Shown: one piece after another, positions 6,446-7,195 of the stretch
How positions within the stretch are numbered: the first letter of the stretch is position 1
Layout of the letters: each line of letters opens with the position of its first letter
The notes under the pieces: model-generated
Told to the model about the DNA's origin: nothing
Database searches by the model: none
The model's input: the letters and a program-made list of their open reading frames with translations, nothing else
Made by a program: the position numbers and the translations under genes
Assembly: GCA_027009605.1 (NCBI GenBank)
Contig: JALVCY010000627.1
Location: 1 to 7,195 of the forward strand
DNA length: 7,195 bases
Direction: 5' to 3'
Origin: Saprospiraceae bacterium
GTDB lineage: Bacteria; Bacteroidota; Bacteroidia; Chitinophagales; Saprospiraceae

Positions 6446-6813
6446 TATTTTTCGTATTCGACGAAATCCTGTGTTTCGGAGTCATCAAAAATCATTTGAT
6501 AAGGTCGGTCTATGACATCCACAATTTGAGCCATGCCCACACTCCGGGTAAAACGCGCCTGTTCCCTTCCGGTAAAATAAATCAAAATGGTAGGCGCTGC
6601 AAAAACACGATTTTGGCCGGCGATTTCCGGATTGGACACGGTGGAGACGGTGTACATTTCCATTTTGGGATAGTCTTTGGCCAATATTTCATTAATTTTA
6701 TCTTCCAGGACATCGCAAGCCCCGCAGACATTATTAGAAAAATACATGATGACCCCATCCTTCTCACGGACAGTTTGCTCGTAGGCATCCAAAGTAAAAA
6801 TGGTCTTATTCAT
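6445..6813 (-). CDS. Small thioredoxin-fold protein with CGAC active site
   Basis: A 122-aa single-domain thioredoxin-like protein. The redox motif is CGAC at residues 30-33, following a beta strand (GVIMYFSNN), and the expected cis-proline is P74 in FAAPT. The tryptophan before the first cysteine of classical thioredoxin (WCGPC) is replaced by valine, and the proline inside the motif by alanine, so redox potential and partners may differ. There is no signal peptide or membrane segment, so it is predicted to be cytoplasmic. I start at the ATG at 6813. A TTG at 6858 would add 15 residues but lies upstream of the -7 element at 6846-6853, which argues against it. It is the first gene of an operon with the OstA-like gene, overlapping it by one base. 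Confidence 0.88.
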   Translation of the reverse strand: MNKTIFTLDAYEQTVREKDGVIMYFSNNVCGACDVLEDKINEILAKDYPKMEMYTVSTVSNPEIAGQNRVFAAPTILIYFTGREQARFTRSVGMAQIVDVIDRPYQMIFDDSETQDFVEYEK

Positions 6814-6845
6814 TAAAACGGTATTAGCAGTTTGTATCAATTTGG

Positions 6846-6853
6846 CAAAAATA
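6846..6853 (-). promoter_or_regulatory. -7 element of the thioredoxin/OstA-like operon
   Basis: On the minus strand 6853-6846 reads TATTTTTG, matching TAnnTTTG. It lies about 33 bp before the ATG at 6813, so a leader of about 25-30 nt is expected. The -33 region is weak: only TTAG (6874-6871) lies at a spacing of 17 bp. Confidence 0.5.
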
Positions 6854-7023
6854 ACCAATCCTCCGCTTTCCTAACGTCTTTTGGGCGTATTTAGTTGGTC
6901 GCTCCAAGCAATTTCTTTTGTTTCTCCCCTAACCTGCCCCGATTTAATCGCTTTCACCCACTAAGCTTCAACTCTCCCGGCAAAAAACCAATTCTCTCAA
7001 CTAGAGAAGCGAATCAACTAGCA

Positions 7024-7065
7024 GAATATCGAATACAGAATCCCGAATGTCGAATAATGAAGTAA
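7024..7065. repeat. Six tandem heptamers, GAATNNN with the last GAAGTAA
   Basis: Six heptamers follow without gaps: GAATATC, GAATACA, GAATCCC, GAATGTC, GAATAAT, GAAGTAA. The first four bases are constant in five copies, while the last three differ in every copy. The array lies between the two 30-bp direct repeats. Confidence 0.75.
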
Positions 7066-7081
7066 AAACCCGTAAAAACCC
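7062..7081. repeat. Tandem duplicate of GTAAAAACCC
   Basis: GTAAAAACCC occurs twice in a row (7062-7071, 7072-7081). The related TAAAAACCCAAA at 7073-7084 returns exactly at 7154-7165. Confidence 0.8.
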
Positions 7082-7130
7082 AAATCTCTCAACTAGCGAA
7101 GCGAATCAACTAGCGAAGCCTGCGAGCGAT

Positions 7131-7153
7131 TCAACTTCTTCAACTTTCTCAAC
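7131..7153. repeat. TCAAC repeated with a 9-bp period
   Basis: TCAAC starts at 7131, 7140 and 7149, separated by the 4-nt spacers TTCT and TTTC. On the minus strand the phrase is GTTGA, close to the TTGAAC phrase tandemly repeated at the left end of the window (1-106). Confidence 0.7.
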
Positions 7154-7195
7154 TAAAAACCCAAACAGAAATCCAAATATCAAATGATGTGCAAA

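Larger units (their letters stand above)
6993..7114. repeat. 30-bp direct repeat, two copies 92 bp apart, each with a doubled TCAACTAG
   Basis: The 30 bases at 6993-7022 recur at 7085-7114 with a single mismatch (A7005 versus C7097). Inside each copy TCAACTAG occurs twice, 17 bp apart (6997 and 7014; 7089 and 7106). The first copy can fold as TTCTCT/AGAGAA (6992-6997, 7003-7008) with a CAACT loop; the mismatch breaks that stem in the second copy. Confidence 0.85.
6859..7195. other. Non-coding right end, repeat-rich
   Basis: No gene is visible in these 337 bp. Positions 6875-6990 are unremarkable. From 6993 to 7165 nearly all sequence belongs to short direct or tandem repeats that are listed separately. 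The region may continue outside the window. Confidence 0.7.

Noticed and set aside
6814..6858. TTG at 6858 as start of the thioredoxin-like protein
   Set aside because: It would lie upstream of the likely -7 element at 6846-6853, and the fold begins properly from the ATG at 6813.
6993..7165. CRISPR array
   Set aside because: There are only two copies of the 30-mer, no regular spacers, the spacer itself is a tandem repeat, and no cas genes are present.

Overview
The window is most likely from a member of the Bacteroidota. Three putative promoters carry the TAnnTTTG -7 element of that phylum, the start codons lack Shine-Dalgarno sequences, and the window has an OstA-like protein of the type common there. 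The composition is A/T-leaning, and both secreted proteins have a signal peptide ending in FAQ. A finer placement is not supported by the sequence alone.

Layout. Positions 1-348 hold no ordinary gene. They contain tandem TTGAAC repeats, two of which enclose covarying mini-hairpins, then a promoter (150-181) and a leader of about 160 nt with hairpins. Positions 349-3234 (+) encode a 961-aa exported protein: signal peptide, an unrecognised N-terminal domain of about 150 residues, a basic linker, and an uninterrupted helical rod of about 745 residues. A large nested hairpin (3298-3347) separates this gene from a convergent FkbM-family methyltransferase (3310-4209, -). Positions 4210-4597 are non-coding and contain a -7 element surrounded by inverted repeats. 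A two-gene operon follows on the minus strand, read from 6813 down to 4598: a small thioredoxin-fold protein, then a 615-aa OstA/LptA-like protein whose ATG overlaps the upstream stop by one base. Positions 6859-7195 are non-coding and packed with short tandem and direct repeats related to those at the left end.

Most notable. The rod is built from 17 consecutive units, 14 of them exactly 40 residues, with core spacing matching three hendecads plus one heptad (11+11+11+7). The exceptions are 51, 51 and 36 residues, and a leading segment is 47. These differ from 40 by +11, +11, -4 and +7, all steps that preserve coiled-coil packing. The last unit ends exactly at the stop codon. The OstA-like protein has its own period of about 29 residues, and its five cysteines all sit at one position of that repeat, directly downstream of a thioredoxin-fold gene.

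How the genes might work together: the OstA-like protein belongs to the envelope or LPS-transport fold family and is translationally coupled to the thioredoxin-like protein. The FkbM methyltransferase may modify a glycan or other envelope molecule. The long rod protein is probably periplasmic or extracellular. A shared envelope theme is inference; no direct functional link between the plus- and minus-strand genes is visible.
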